64,000 nucleotides of DNA from Chromatiales bacterium 21-64-14. GTDB taxonomy: Bacteria; Pseudomonadota; Gammaproteobacteria; 21-64-14. The DNA is taken from assembly GCA_002255365.1 (NCBI GenBank), contig NCBI01000005.1, forward strand, positions 1-64,000, written 5' to 3'. This document shows, in pieces, positions 47,050 to 55,783 of this stretch. The position numbers and the translations under genes are program-made. Below the pieces are notes generated by a model. That model saw only the letters and a program-made list of their open reading frames with translations, had not been told where the DNA came from and searched no databases. The number at the start of each line of letters is the position of its first letter. Within the stretch, counting starts at the first letter, position 1.

Positions 47050-49046
47050 TACCCGAGGTTGGGCATTTCGCTCTGGTGCTGGCCCTGTCGTTGGCGCTGG
47101 TGCAGGCGGTGGTTCCCCTGCTCGGCGCATGGCGCGGCGTGCCGGAGTGGATCGCGGTGGCGCGGCCCGCGGCCTGCGGGCAGGCGCTGTTCGTGGGGGT
47201 GGCGTTTCTGTGTCTGATCTACGCGTTCCTCACCAATGATTTTTCCGTTGCCTACGTGGCGGAGAACTCCAACACGGCCCTGCCATGGTTCTACCGGATC
47301 GCTGCGGTTTGGGGCGCCCATGAGGGCTCGCTGCTGTTGTGGTCCACGATCCTTGCGGTATGGACCCTGGCCGTAACCTTCCGGAGCCGCAGCCTGTCGC
47401 CGGACTTTGCCGCCCGGGTGCTCGGGGTCATGGGGGTGGTGAGCGTGGGTTTCCTGCTGTTCATGCTTACCACCTCGGATCCGTTTACCCGCTTGTTCCC
47501 GGCACCGCTCAACGGCCGCGATCTCAATCCGCTGCTCCAAGACCCGGGGCTGGTGATGCATCCGCCCATGCTCTATATGGGCTATGTGGGCTTCGTGGTG
47601 CCGTTCGCTTTTGCCATCGCGGCGCTCCTGGACGGGCGCTTGGACGCGGCCTGGGCACGTTGGACGCGGCCCTGGGCCACCTCCGCGTGGTTGTTCCTCA
47701 CCGTCGGGATCACCCTGGGGAGCTGGTGGTCCTACTCGGTGCTGGGTTGGGGCGGCTGGTGGTTCTGGGATCCGGTGGAGAACGCGTCTTTCATGCCGTG
47801 GCTGATGGGCACGGCGCTGATCCATTCACTGGCGGTGACCGATAAGCGCGGCGCGTTCAAGACCTGGACCGTGCTGCTGGCGATCTTCGCCTTCTCCCTG
47901 AGCCTGCTGGGCACCTTCCTGGTGCGCTCCGGGGTGTTGGTATCGGTGCATGCCTTCGCCACCGATCCGCGCCGTGGCATCTTCATCCTGATCTTCCTGG
48001 CGATCGTGGTGGGGGCATCGCTGCTGCTCTACGCGTGGCGTGCCCCAAAGGTAAAGGGGGGCGGAAGCTTCCATCCCCTGTCGCGGGAGACCCTGTTGCT
48101 GGTGAACAACGTGCTGCTGGTAGCCGCAGCGTTCACCGTGTTGCTGGGTACCCTGTATCCGCTGTTTCTGGAAGGGATGGACGTGGGCAAGATCTCCGTG
48201 GGCCCCCCCTACTTCGATATCGTGTTCGTGCCCTTGACCCTGCCGCTGGTATTCCTGGCGGGGATCGGCGCCCTCACGCGCTGGAAACGCCAGGAATTCT
48301 GGCCCCTGATATGGCGGCTGTGGTTGCCCTTCGTGGCCAGTGTCGCGGTTGGTACCGCGTTCTCGATCTGGTACACCGGTGAAGTGCGCGCGCTAGTGAT
48401 CCTGGCGGTGGTACTGGCGTTTTGGGTGATGTCGCTCTCGGTACGGGATGTCTGGGGCCGTATCCGCCACAACCGTGCTGCGGGTACCCCCTGGTACCGA
48501 GTTCACCGCCACTTCCTCGGCATGTCCATAGCCCATTTCGGCATCGGCGTATTCGTGCTCGGGGTAACTCTGACCAGCACCGGTAGCCTGGAGAAGGACG
48601 TGATAATGGCGCCGGGGAATACCGTGACCCTGGCCGGCTATACGTTCCAATTCGACGGCGTACGGCCGTTGAAGGGACCCAACTACACTGCGACCCAGGC
48701 CCGGGTGCCGGTGTTTCGGGACGGTCGGCAGGTGGCGCTGTTGCATCCGCAGAAGCGTGTCTACGTGGTACAGACCAGCCCCATGACCGAGGCCGGAATC
48801 CAGCCGGGTCTGTTCCGGGACCTCTACGTCTCGCTCGGTGAGCCGCAGGACAACGGGGCCTGGACCTTGCGGATCTACTATAAGCCCATGGTGCGCTGGA
48901 TCTGGATCGGCAGCCTGCTTATGGCCCTGGGTGGCCTGGTGTCCGCCACCGACCGGCGCTACCGCCTGGCGGTGGCGCGCGCCGCGCAACCGGCTGCCGG
49001 CCCGGTGGCCCCGAGTGTGGGGGCGGTCTCTCCCGGGAAGGCCTGA
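47046..49046 (+). CDS. ccmF: Cytochrome c heme lyase subunit CcmF
   Basis: A 666-residue inner-membrane protein that ligates heme to apocytochromes together with CcmH. About 14 to 15 membrane helices are predicted by eye. The WWD domain is present as SWWSYSVLGWGGWWFWDPVE, followed by a periplasmic loop. His ligands occur in AVWGAHEGSLLLW and ALIHSLAV. The length is typical of CcmF (about 650). The gene overlaps ccmE by 4 bases and ccmG by one base. Confidence 0.96.
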   Translation: MIPEVGHFALVLALSLALVQAVVPLLGAWRGVPEWIAVARPAACGQALFVGVAFLCLIYAFLTNDFSVAYVAENSNTALPWFYRIAAVWGAHEGSLLLWSTILAVWTLAVTFRSRSLSPDFAARVLGVMGVVSVGFLLFMLTTSDPFTRLFPAPLNGRDLNPLLQDPGLVMHPPMLYMGYVGFVVPFAFAIAALLDGRLDAAWARWTRPWATSAWLFLTVGITLGSWWSYSVLGWGGWWFWDPVENASFMPWLMGTALIHSLAVTDKRGAFKTWTVLLAIFAFSLSLLGTFLVRSGVLVSVHAFATDPRRGIFILIFLAIVVGASLLLYAWRAPKVKGGGSFHPLSRETLLLVNNVLLVAAAFTVLLGTLYPLFLEGMDVGKISVGPPYFDIVFVPLTLPLVFLAGIGALTRWKRQEFWPLIWRLWLPFVASVAVGTAFSIWYTGEVRALVILAVVLAFWVMSLSVRDVWGRIRHNRAAGTPWYRVHRHFLGMSIAHFGIGVFVLGVTLTSTGSLEKDVIMAPGNTVTLAGYTFQFDGVRPLKGPNYTATQARVPVFRDGRQVALLHPQKRVYVVQTSPMTEAGIQPGLFRDLYVSLGEPQDNGAWTLRIYYKPMVRWIWIGSLLMALGGLVSATDRRYRLAVARAAQPAAGPVAPSVGAVSPGKA

Positions 49047-49582
49047 TGGTCCGATATCTGATTCCACTGGGCATCTTCGCGATGCTGGTGGTGGTGCTGG
49101 CGATCGGCCTGCAGCACGACCCGCGGCGCGTGCCTTCGCCCCTGATCGGGAAACCCGCGCCGCAATTTTCCCTGCCGGAACTCGCCGATCCGGCGCGCAC
49201 CCTGAGCCGCAAGGATCTGCTGGGCAAGGTCACCCTGGTGAACGTATGGGCGTCCTGGTGCGTCTCGTGCCGCGACGAGGCGCGGGTGCTGGTGGCGCTG
49301 GCCAACAGCCACGTGGTGCCGATCTACGGGCTGAACTACAAGGACAATCGCGACGACGCCCAGCGCTGGTTGCAGACCTTCGGTGATCCCTACGTGGCGA
49401 ACGCCTTCGATCACAAGGGCATGGTGGCCATCAACTGGGGTGTATACGGCGTCCCGGAGACCTTCGTGGTGGATGCCAAGGGCATCATTCGTTACAAGCA
49501 GATCGGACCCATCACCCAGGAGGCGTTGAAGCGAAAGATCCTGCCCCTGGTGCGCAAGCTCCAGGCGGAGGTTCCAGGATGA
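49046..49582 (+). CDS. ccmG: Thiol:disulfide interchange protein CcmG (DsbE)
   Basis: A membrane-tethered thioredoxin-like reductant that keeps the apocytochrome CXXCH thiols reduced. The 178-residue protein has an N-terminal signal anchor (LIPLGIFAMLVVVLAIGLQ), then the thioredoxin fold with Cys72 and Cys75 in WASWCVSC, a central insert, and the cis-Pro region GVPETFVVD. The overall size and the acidic-residue placement fit DsbE/CcmG. It overlaps ccmF and ccmH. Confidence 0.95.
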   Translation: MVRYLIPLGIFAMLVVVLAIGLQHDPRRVPSPLIGKPAPQFSLPELADPARTLSRKDLLGKVTLVNVWASWCVSCRDEARVLVALANSHVVPIYGLNYKDNRDDAQRWLQTFGDPYVANAFDHKGMVAINWGVYGVPETFVVDAKGIIRYKQIGPITQEALKRKILPLVRKLQAEVPG

Positions 49583-50064
49583 GCCGCTGGCGCGCGCTAT
49601 TGGTGCTGTTGTTGCTGGCGCTGCCTATGGTGCTACCCATGGCGCATGCCACGGAGCCCACTTCCGGGTTTACCAACCCGAAGGAAGACGCCCATTACCA
49701 TGCCTTGCTCAAGAACCTGCGCTGCCTGGTGTGCCAGGACGAATCGCTCCAGTCTTCACAGGCGGGCCTCGCCCAGGATCTGCGTCGCGAGGTTCGGGAA
49801 CAGATGCGGGAGGGCAAAAGCGACAAGGAGATTATCCACTATTTGGTGGACCGCTACGGTGACTTCGTTTTGTTCCGTCCCCCGCTCATGGATACCACGT
49901 TCCTGCTCTGGTTCGGGCCATTCCTGGGGTTGCTGTCCGGGCTGCTGATCGCGTTCTTCCTGGTGCGCGCCCGCGCGCGCGCCGGCCAGAGCGCGTCACT
50001 GCAGCAGGCCCAACATGAACGTCTGGCGGAACTGCTGGGGCGCGACGAGGATCGCAACAAATGA
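49579..50064 (+). CDS. ccmH: Cytochrome c-type biogenesis protein CcmH (CcmL)
   Basis: A thiol oxidoreductase that works with CcmG and CcmF to reduce and present apocytochrome c. The 161-residue protein has a cleaved signal peptide (about 1-24), the CXXC motif RCLVCQDESL with Cys49 and Cys52, a three-helix bundle, and a C-terminal membrane helix (TTFLLWFGPFLGLLSGLLIAFFLV). It corresponds to the N-terminal CcmH domain of E. coli; the TPR part is the separate ccmI gene next to it. Confidence 0.95.
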   Translation: MSRWRALLVLLLLALPMVLPMAHATEPTSGFTNPKEDAHYHALLKNLRCLVCQDESLQSSQAGLAQDLRREVREQMREGKSDKEIIHYLVDRYGDFVLFRPPLMDTTFLLWFGPFLGLLSGLLIAFFLVRARARAGQSASLQQAQHERLAELLGRDEDRNK

Positions 50065-51329
50065 TACTGCTGTGGCTGGTCCTCGGGACCATGGTGCTGG
50101 TAGCTCTGGCGGTGGTGTTACCGCCCCTGATGGGCCGCGGTGCGGCCGCCGGACCGGCGCGCGCCAGTATATATCGGGCGCTGCATCGCAAGCGCTTGGC
50201 AGAACTGGAAGGGGACCTGGAGAGCGGGACCCTGAGCGCGGAGCAGTTCGAGCAGGCGCGCGCCGAGATCGAACGCGACACCCTGGAGAATCTGGAGGGC
50301 GCCGTCGTGGCGCCGGCCGTGGGCCCGCGCCGGCGTCATCGCTGGATGGTGGTGGTGGTGGCGCTGATCATCCCGGTGTTCACCGGTGGAATATACTGGC
50401 GGCTGGGCGGCTGGGCCCTGGTGTCTCCAGATGCCCGTGCGCGCATCGCGGCGGAGGCCGTGGCCCAGGGTGACACGGATCCCGCTGTCATTCAGGACAT
50501 GGTCACTGGCTTGGCGGCGCGATTGAAGCGCAAGCCTGACGATCTTCAGGGCTGGATGATGCTGGGCCGTTCCTACCGGGTGTTGAACCGTTTCGATCAA
50601 GCCGCCGACGCTTATGGCAAGGCCTACGCGCTTTCCAACAAGAAGGACCCGGCGTTGCTGGCGGATTATGCCGAGGTCCTGGCCCTGGCCCATGGCAACC
50701 GCCTCGCAGGCAAGCCGGAGCAGCTTTTGACCCGTGCCCTGGCGCTGGATCCGCAGCAGCCCAAGGCCCTTTGGCTCACTGGCTGGGCGGCTTATCAGAG
50801 CGGCGACTACGCCCAGGCAGCGGCGCGCTGGAAACCGCTTGCGAAGCGTGCCCCAGCGGGCAGTGATGTGGCACGCATCCTGGAAAAACAGATCGCCCAG
50901 GCAGAGGCCCTGGCGGGCCGCGCCACCCGCGCGCCATCGGAGCGCGCGCCGGCGCGGACCCGGGAGACGGCCTCCATTGCGCGCAAGGCGCTCACGGTCC
51001 AAGTGCGCCTGGCGGCGGCGCTCGCTCACAAGGTTCGTCCCGGCGAGACCGTGTTCATCTATGCGCGCGCGTTGCAGGGCCCCCCGATGCCTCTGGCGGC
51101 GGTGCGCCGGCAGGTAAAGGATCTGCCCACCACGGTGGTCCTCGATGACACCCAGTCCATGCTGCCGGGGCGCACCCTGTCCCAACAGGCCGAGGTGGTC
51201 GTGGGGGCGCGCATCTCCCGGACCGGCAACGCGCTTGCGGCCCCCGGGGATCTGCAAGGGCTCAGTGCACCGGTGGCGCCCGGTCGCAAGGGAGTCGTCG
51301 AACTCACCATCGACCGCGTGATTCCTTGA
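50061..51329 (+). CDS. ccmI: Cytochrome c biogenesis protein CcmI (CycH)
   Basis: An apocytochrome-binding chaperone. The 422-residue protein has two N-terminal membrane helices (about 1-20 and 93-115) with a cytoplasmic loop of Leu-zipper character, then periplasmic TPR repeats (LQGWMMLGRSYRVLNRFDQAADAYGKAYAL; LTRALALDPQQPKALWLTGWAAYQSGDYAQAA). The Ala/Arg-rich linker and a C-terminal beta domain follow. It is the last gene of the ccm operon. Its length is typical of stand-alone CcmI. Confidence 0.93.
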   Translation: MILLWLVLGTMVLVALAVVLPPLMGRGAAAGPARASIYRALHRKRLAELEGDLESGTLSAEQFEQARAEIERDTLENLEGAVVAPAVGPRRRHRWMVVVVALIIPVFTGGIYWRLGGWALVSPDARARIAAEAVAQGDTDPAVIQDMVTGLAARLKRKPDDLQGWMMLGRSYRVLNRFDQAADAYGKAYALSNKKDPALLADYAEVLALAHGNRLAGKPEQLLTRALALDPQQPKALWLTGWAAYQSGDYAQAAARWKPLAKRAPAGSDVARILEKQIAQAEALAGRATRAPSERAPARTRETASIARKALTVQVRLAAALAHKVRPGETVFIYARALQGPPMPLAAVRRQVKDLPTTVVLDDTQSMLPGRTLSQQAEVVVGARISRTGNALAAPGDLQGLSAPVAPGRKGVVELTIDRVIP

Positions 51330-51348
51330 CGCCGCGCACTGCGTTTTC

Positions 51349-51377
51349 TTGACACTCGATACCCCCGCCGATAGAGT
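51349..51377 (+). promoter_or_regulatory. Sigma-70 promoter of the B12 uptake operon
   Basis: TTGACA (51349-51354), a 17-base spacer and TAGAGT (51372-51377) precede the cobalamin riboswitch, giving a start point near 51384. Confidence 0.75.
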
Positions 51378-51390
51378 CTCCGCCACGCGC

Positions 51391-51590
51391 TTCAGGTGTC
51401 CCGAGGGTGTTCGCCCGAGGGATGAAACGGGAAGCCGGTGCGCAACGGAGCTCCACTCCGTCTGCTAATCCGGCGCTGCCCCCGCAACGGTAAGCGAGTC
51501 AAGGTTCGGCATCAAGCCACTGTGTTTCGACACGGGAAGGCGCCGGACCGGACGCAAGTCCCCTCGCGAGCCCGGAGACCGGCCTGCGGC
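51391..51590 (+). ncRNA. Cobalamin (B12) riboswitch
   Basis: About 200 bases of leader between the promoter and the BtuB-like gene carry the conserved blocks of the cobalamin element in order: an opening TTCAGGTG segment, GGGAAGCCGGTGC, the core GCTGCCCCCGCAACGGTAA, the B12 box AAGCCACTGT with CGGGAAGGC, and the closing GCCCGGAGACCGGCCTGC. When adenosylcobalamin or a related cobalamin binds, expression of the downstream receptor should fall. The expression platform lies between 51590 and 51718. The boundaries are estimated by eye. Confidence 0.95.
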
Positions 51591-51717
51591 GTTACGGTCA
51601 GTGCCGCGTGGGGCGGCACGGTATATTTCATGCCGTGCCCGTATTACGTCTATTCCCCTGCCGCACCCCATTCATCATCACCGCCTGCGCGGGTGCGCGT
51701 GGCGAGGGGGGATTTAC

Positions 51718-53568
51718 ATGAGAATAACAAGGTACCGCGCGGCCTGTGGGGCCGCGCTGTTGGTCGTCGTTGCCGGTTCCGCCCAGGGCGCCGATCTGTA
51801 CTCCTCCCCCATCGTGGTGACCGCTACCCGCACCGCGGAGACCGCAGATCAGACCCTCGCCTCGGTCACCGTTATTACCCGCAGTGACATCGAGAGCAGC
51901 GGCGCCCAATCCCTACCCGAGCTCCTGCAACAGGTCAACGGCCTGGACGTCACCACCAACGGTCCGTTCGGCAAGGTGAGCTCCGTATTCCTGCGCGGTA
52001 CCAGCTCGACCCAGACCCTGGTGCTGGTGGACGGCGTGCGCGTGGGCTCGGTCACCACCGGGACCGTTTCCTGGGAGTTTTTGCCGTTGTCGGAGATCCA
52101 GCGCATCGAGATCGTGCGCGGACCCCATTCCAGCCTCTACGGGCCGGACGCGGTGGGTGGTGTGATCCAGATCTTCACCCGCAAGGGCAAAGGGCCCGTG
52201 CGGCCCAGTGCCGATGTGACCTACGGCGGCCATGAGACTTACCACGCAGTCGGCGGCATCGCCGGTTCCGTGGGCCGGGGGTGGGTCAGCCTGCACGGCG
52301 GAGGGTTCGGTACCGAGGGGATCCGGGTGAGCAAACCCGGTAGCCTGGAGTTTGGAGTCCCTCTCAACGATCCAGGTAACGACGGCTATAACAACGACTC
52401 GTTCAGTGCCGGTGCCGGCTACGATTGGGCCAACGGGACCGCCCTGCAGGTCAATGCGCTGCGCGCGGTGGGTACTACCCAGTACGATTCCAATTATCAG
52501 AATGAGGACAATTTCCTGCAGGAGGTGTTGAGCGGACAGCTCAGCTTTCGGCCCCAAGCGTTTTGGAATGTCCACCTCAAGGCGGGGCGCAGCCTGGATA
52601 ACCGGACCAGCTTCCGCTCCGACGGCACGCTGCCCAGGATCCGCTTCGACAGCGAGCGGGTCACCGCCAGCTGGCAGAACGATTTTTCCATTGGGCAGAC
52701 CCAATTGTTGAGCGTGGGCCTGGATTACCTCGACGACTTGGTGTCGAGTACCACCACCTTCAACAAGACCTCGCGTTACGATGCCGGGGTGTTTACCCAG
52801 TACCAGACCCATCTGGGCCGCAACGATCTTCTGGCCGCGGTGCGCCTGGACCACAACGAGCAATTCGGCAACCACACCACCGGTAGCGTGGCGTGGGGCT
52901 ACCGGTTGACGCATGCCCTGCGGGTAACCGCCTCCTATGGCACCGCGTTCCGCGCGCCCACCTTCGACGACTTGTATTTTCCGGCCTTTTTCGGCTTTCC
53001 TACCAGCAACCCGAATCTCCGCCCGGAAACGTCCCGCACTGTGGAGCTGGGCCTGCGGGGCAAGCATCCCTGGGGGCGTTGGGACATCAGCGCCTATCGG
53101 ACGCGCATCCGCGACTTGATCTCCCTGGACGCCAATTACATCCCGCAGAACGTGGGCCGCGCCACCATCCGCGGCGTGGAGGCCAACCTCAACACCCGGA
53201 TCCGCGGGTGGGATCTGGGCCTTGGGCTGAATTTCATGCGCCCCCACGATGACATCAATGGCACGATACTCGCGCGCCGCTCCGAGCGTTCCCTCAAGCT
53301 TGCTCTTGGCCACGCCTTCGGTCCGGCACGGGTGCACGTGGACTGGATCGCCGAGGGTCAGCGTTTCGACAACAACGCGAACACCGTGCGGCTGGGCGGC
53401 TATGGTTTAGTGAATGCCACTGTGCAGTATGCGCTGACCCCGAGCTGGACCCTGCACGCCAGTGTGGAGAACCTGTTCAACAAGGGCTATGAGACCGCGG
53501 CTGGGTTCAACACCTTGGGCCGCACCCTGTTCGTGGGGATACGCTATGCCCCGGGCGCGGGGGCATGA
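51718..53568 (+). CDS. btuB: TonB-dependent outer membrane receptor, BtuB-like
   Basis: A 616-residue outer-membrane gated barrel that imports cobalamin. The start at 51718 with GAGGGGG gives a signal peptide (RYRAACGAALLVVVAGSAQGA). The TonB box is SSPIVVTATRT. The plug domain follows (about 40-150; SLPELLQQVNGLDVTTNGP, VLVDGVRVGS, RIEIVRGPHSSLYGPDAVGG). The 22-strand barrel ends in the C-terminal aromatic signature (GIRYAPG). Control by the cobalamin riboswitch and linkage to an ATR gene support vitamin B12 as substrate. Confidence 0.93.
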   Translation: MRITRYRAACGAALLVVVAGSAQGADLYSSPIVVTATRTAETADQTLASVTVITRSDIESSGAQSLPELLQQVNGLDVTTNGPFGKVSSVFLRGTSSTQTLVLVDGVRVGSVTTGTVSWEFLPLSEIQRIEIVRGPHSSLYGPDAVGGVIQIFTRKGKGPVRPSADVTYGGHETYHAVGGIAGSVGRGWVSLHGGGFGTEGIRVSKPGSLEFGVPLNDPGNDGYNNDSFSAGAGYDWANGTALQVNALRAVGTTQYDSNYQNEDNFLQEVLSGQLSFRPQAFWNVHLKAGRSLDNRTSFRSDGTLPRIRFDSERVTASWQNDFSIGQTQLLSVGLDYLDDLVSSTTTFNKTSRYDAGVFTQYQTHLGRNDLLAAVRLDHNEQFGNHTTGSVAWGYRLTHALRVTASYGTAFRAPTFDDLYFPAFFGFPTSNPNLRPETSRTVELGLRGKHPWGRWDISAYRTRIRDLISLDANYIPQNVGRATIRGVEANLNTRIRGWDLGLGLNFMRPHDDINGTILARRSERSLKLALGHAFGPARVHVDWIAEGQRFDNNANTVRLGGYGLVNATVQYALTPSWTLHASVENLFNKGYETAAGFNTLGRTLFVGIRYAPGAGA

Positions 53569-54302
53569 GCCGCGCCCTGCCCCGTTTTCTGGTGTTGTCC
53601 GCTGCCCTGCACTTGGCACTGCTGGCGGCGTGGCGGGTGCCGCCGCGGTTGTCGTTCGGTGCGCCGTCGGCCGGCGCGCCGTTGCAACTGCGCTTCGGTG
53701 TCGCCGCGGCACCGATGTCGGGGGCCGGCACCGTGTGGTCGCACGCCACGTCCCGCCCCGTCTCCGTGCCCGCCCGCCGCGTGGCACACCGGGCATCGCC
53801 GCGGACTCCGCCGCACCACGAACCGCCTCAGACCGCGCGCCGCCGCCCGTGGCATCCGGTGGCGGCGGCGGTGAGTCCGCACGCGGTAGCACGCGACCCA
53901 GTTGGGGGGGATACGGCAAGGGTGGTGGTGCACACCGTGATGTCTGGCGCGCAGCCCGGGGCCCACGCCGAGCGCACCCCGTCCAGCGCCGCCGGGAACG
54001 GCGCGTCGGTGGCACAATTTCTGCGCAGCGCGGTACTGCGGCTGTTGGCGGACCACTTTGAATATCCATGGATCGCCCGGCGCCAGGGCTGGGAGGGCGA
54101 GGTGCGCTTGGCGCTGCGGGTGGGCTCCGATGGGCGCGTCTCCGACTTGCGAGTGGTAGGCACCTCAGGCTATGCGATATTGGACCGCTCCGCGCTGGAG
54201 AGCGCACGCCATATCCACAGTGTGCCCGACGCCGCCCGTTGGCTGGATGGGCGGCATTTTGATATCGTTCTTCCGGTGGAATACCGCTTGGTGAACGGCT
54301 GA
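53565..54302 (+). CDS. tonB: TonB-family energy transducer
   Basis: A 245-residue protein with an N-terminal membrane helix (FLVLSAALHLALLAAW), a Pro/Arg/Ala-rich periplasmic linker (about 40-140), and a C-terminal TonB domain (about 165-245): YPWIARRQGWEGEVRLALRV, GRVSDLRVVGTSGY. It couples the proton-motive force (via ExbBD) to the receptor. The ATG overlaps the btuB stop, so this TonB appears dedicated to cobalamin uptake. No exbB/exbD are present here. Confidence 0.9.
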   Translation: MSRALPRFLVLSAALHLALLAAWRVPPRLSFGAPSAGAPLQLRFGVAAAPMSGAGTVWSHATSRPVSVPARRVAHRASPRTPPHHEPPQTARRRPWHPVAAAVSPHAVARDPVGGDTARVVVHTVMSGAQPGAHAERTPSSAAGNGASVAQFLRSAVLRLLADHFEYPWIARRQGWEGEVRLALRVGSDGRVSDLRVVGTSGYAILDRSALESARHIHSVPDAARWLDGRHFDIVLPVEYRLVNG

Positions 54303-54320
54303 GTCCGCGGGAGCCGCACG

Positions 54321-54875
54321 ATGGGACACCGTTTATCGAAGATCTACACCCGTACCGGGGACCAGGGCACGACCGGCCTCGGTGACGGCGGTCGGGTTGC
54401 CAAAGACGATCCGCGGGTCGAGGCCTACGGTACCGTGGACGAGCTCAACAGCACGCTAGGGTTGGTGCTGGCGCAGCCGCTACCCGCTGGGGTGCGCGAG
54501 TGCCTGCTGGAGGTACAGCACGACCTGTTCGATCTGGGCGGTGAACTGTGTATTCCCGGACATACCGCCATCCGCGCCGCCCAGGTCACGGTCTTGGAGC
54601 GGACACTGGACCGTTTCAACGCCGATCTTCCGCCGCTGAAGGAGTTCATACTGCCCGGCGGCGGTCCCGCCGGCGCCGCCTGCCATCTGGCGCGCACCGT
54701 ATGCCGCCGTGCCGAGCGCCGCGTGGTGACCTTGGCACGCAACGCCGCCGTGGGCCCGGAGGTCGTGCGCTACCTGAACCGCCTGTCCGACCTGCTGTTT
54801 GTGATCGCCCGGGTCCTGGCGCGCCAGGGGGGTGGTCAGGAGACGCTATGGTGCCGTAGCCGGTCGCCCGGCTGA
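54321..54875 (+). CDS. PduO-type ATP:cob(I)alamin adenosyltransferase
   Basis: Converts cob(I)alamin to adenosylcobalamin. The 184-residue protein has the PduO signature near the N-terminus (KIYTRTGDQGTTGLGDGGRV), the conserved LNSTLGLV stretch, and the active-site helices EVQHDLFDLGGEL and RRAERRVVTLAR. It is the third gene of the riboswitch-controlled operon, starting 19 bases after tonB. It converges with pstA. Its presence shows the cell processes imported corrinoid. Confidence 0.94.
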   Translation: MGHRLSKIYTRTGDQGTTGLGDGGRVAKDDPRVEAYGTVDELNSTLGLVLAQPLPAGVRECLLEVQHDLFDLGGELCIPGHTAIRAAQVTVLERTLDRFNADLPPLKEFILPGGGPAGAACHLARTVCRRAERRVVTLARNAAVGPEVVRYLNRLSDLLFVIARVLARQGGGQETLWCRSRSPG

Positions 54876-54892
54876 GGTTTGAGCGGCGTCCC

Positions 54893-55783
54893 TCAGCGTG
54901 CGCCGAGCCGGCGCGAGAATCCGGTCAGCAGCAGTCGTGCCAGCACGTTGATCAGCAGCACCAGGGCCGTGATCAGCAGCGCGGCCGCAAACGCCAGACG
55001 GTGGGCCGATGCGAAGGGTTCGTTGATGAAGGTCCAGATCACGTAGGTGAGGTAGCCCACCGGTTCATGGGTGAGGTTTCCGTTCCATAGATAGTTGGAC
55101 CAGCCCGCGGTATACAACAACGGCGCGGTCTCCCCCATGCCGATTGCCAGGGCGAGCAGGATCCCCGTAAGGACCGCAGGCGCTCCGGCCGGCAATACCA
55201 CGCGCAGGCTCACCCGCCAGTCTTGGGCGCCCAGGGCGTAGGCTGCCTCCCGCACGCCGAACGGCACTTGGCGCAGGGCCAGGTCCGTGGTGCGGGCGAT
55301 ATAGGGCACCATCATGATGGCCAAGGTGATGGCGCCCGCCGCGAGCGAGAAGTTCCAGCCAAACGCGATCACCATGGTGATATAACCGAAATAGCCGAGC
55401 ACGATGGACGGCACCCCCACCAGCACGTCGGCCCAGAACCGCACCGCGTGTCCCCAGCGGCCGCGGCCGAACTCCGACAGATAGATGCCGGTCCCGATCC
55501 CCAGCGGCGCGGCGAGCAGCAACGCGCCGCCCGCCAGCAGCCCGGTCCCGGTGATCGCGTTGGCGAGCCCGCCGCCGATCCCGTTGGTGACTTGGGTGAA
55601 CAAGTCCAGGGACAGGCTCGATGCGCCTTTGTGCATGACCAGGTAGAGCAGGTCCGCGATGGCAAGCGCGAGCAGGACAAAGGCGAGGACGCTGATGGTC
55701 CAGCCCAATACATTGAACACCCTGCGCCGGCGTATCCGTGCCAGGGCGTGGTGCGTGGCGTCGGCCGAGGATCGCGGCTTCAT
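54893..55783 (-). CDS. pstA: Phosphate ABC transporter permease PstA
   Basis: One of two inner-membrane permeases for high-affinity phosphate import. The 296-residue protein has six membrane helices and the ABC permease EAA loop around ALRQVPFGVREAAYALGAQDWRVS. The conserved GGLANAITGTGLL and ETAPLLYTAG stretches are typical of PstA. It overlaps pstC by 4 bases. It is the last gene of the visible pst cluster: pstB and phoU are not downstream, because the next gene faces the other way. Confidence 0.94.
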   Translation of the reverse strand: MKPRSSADATHHALARIRRRRVFNVLGWTISVLAFVLLALAIADLLYLVMHKGASSLSLDLFTQVTNGIGGGLANAITGTGLLAGGALLLAAPLGIGTGIYLSEFGRGRWGHAVRFWADVLVGVPSIVLGYFGYITMVIAFGWNFSLAAGAITLAIMMVPYIARTTDLALRQVPFGVREAAYALGAQDWRVSLRVVLPAGAPAVLTGILLALAIGMGETAPLLYTAGWSNYLWNGNLTHEPVGYLTYVIWTFINEPFASAHRLAFAAALLITALVLLINVLARLLLTGFSRRLGAR

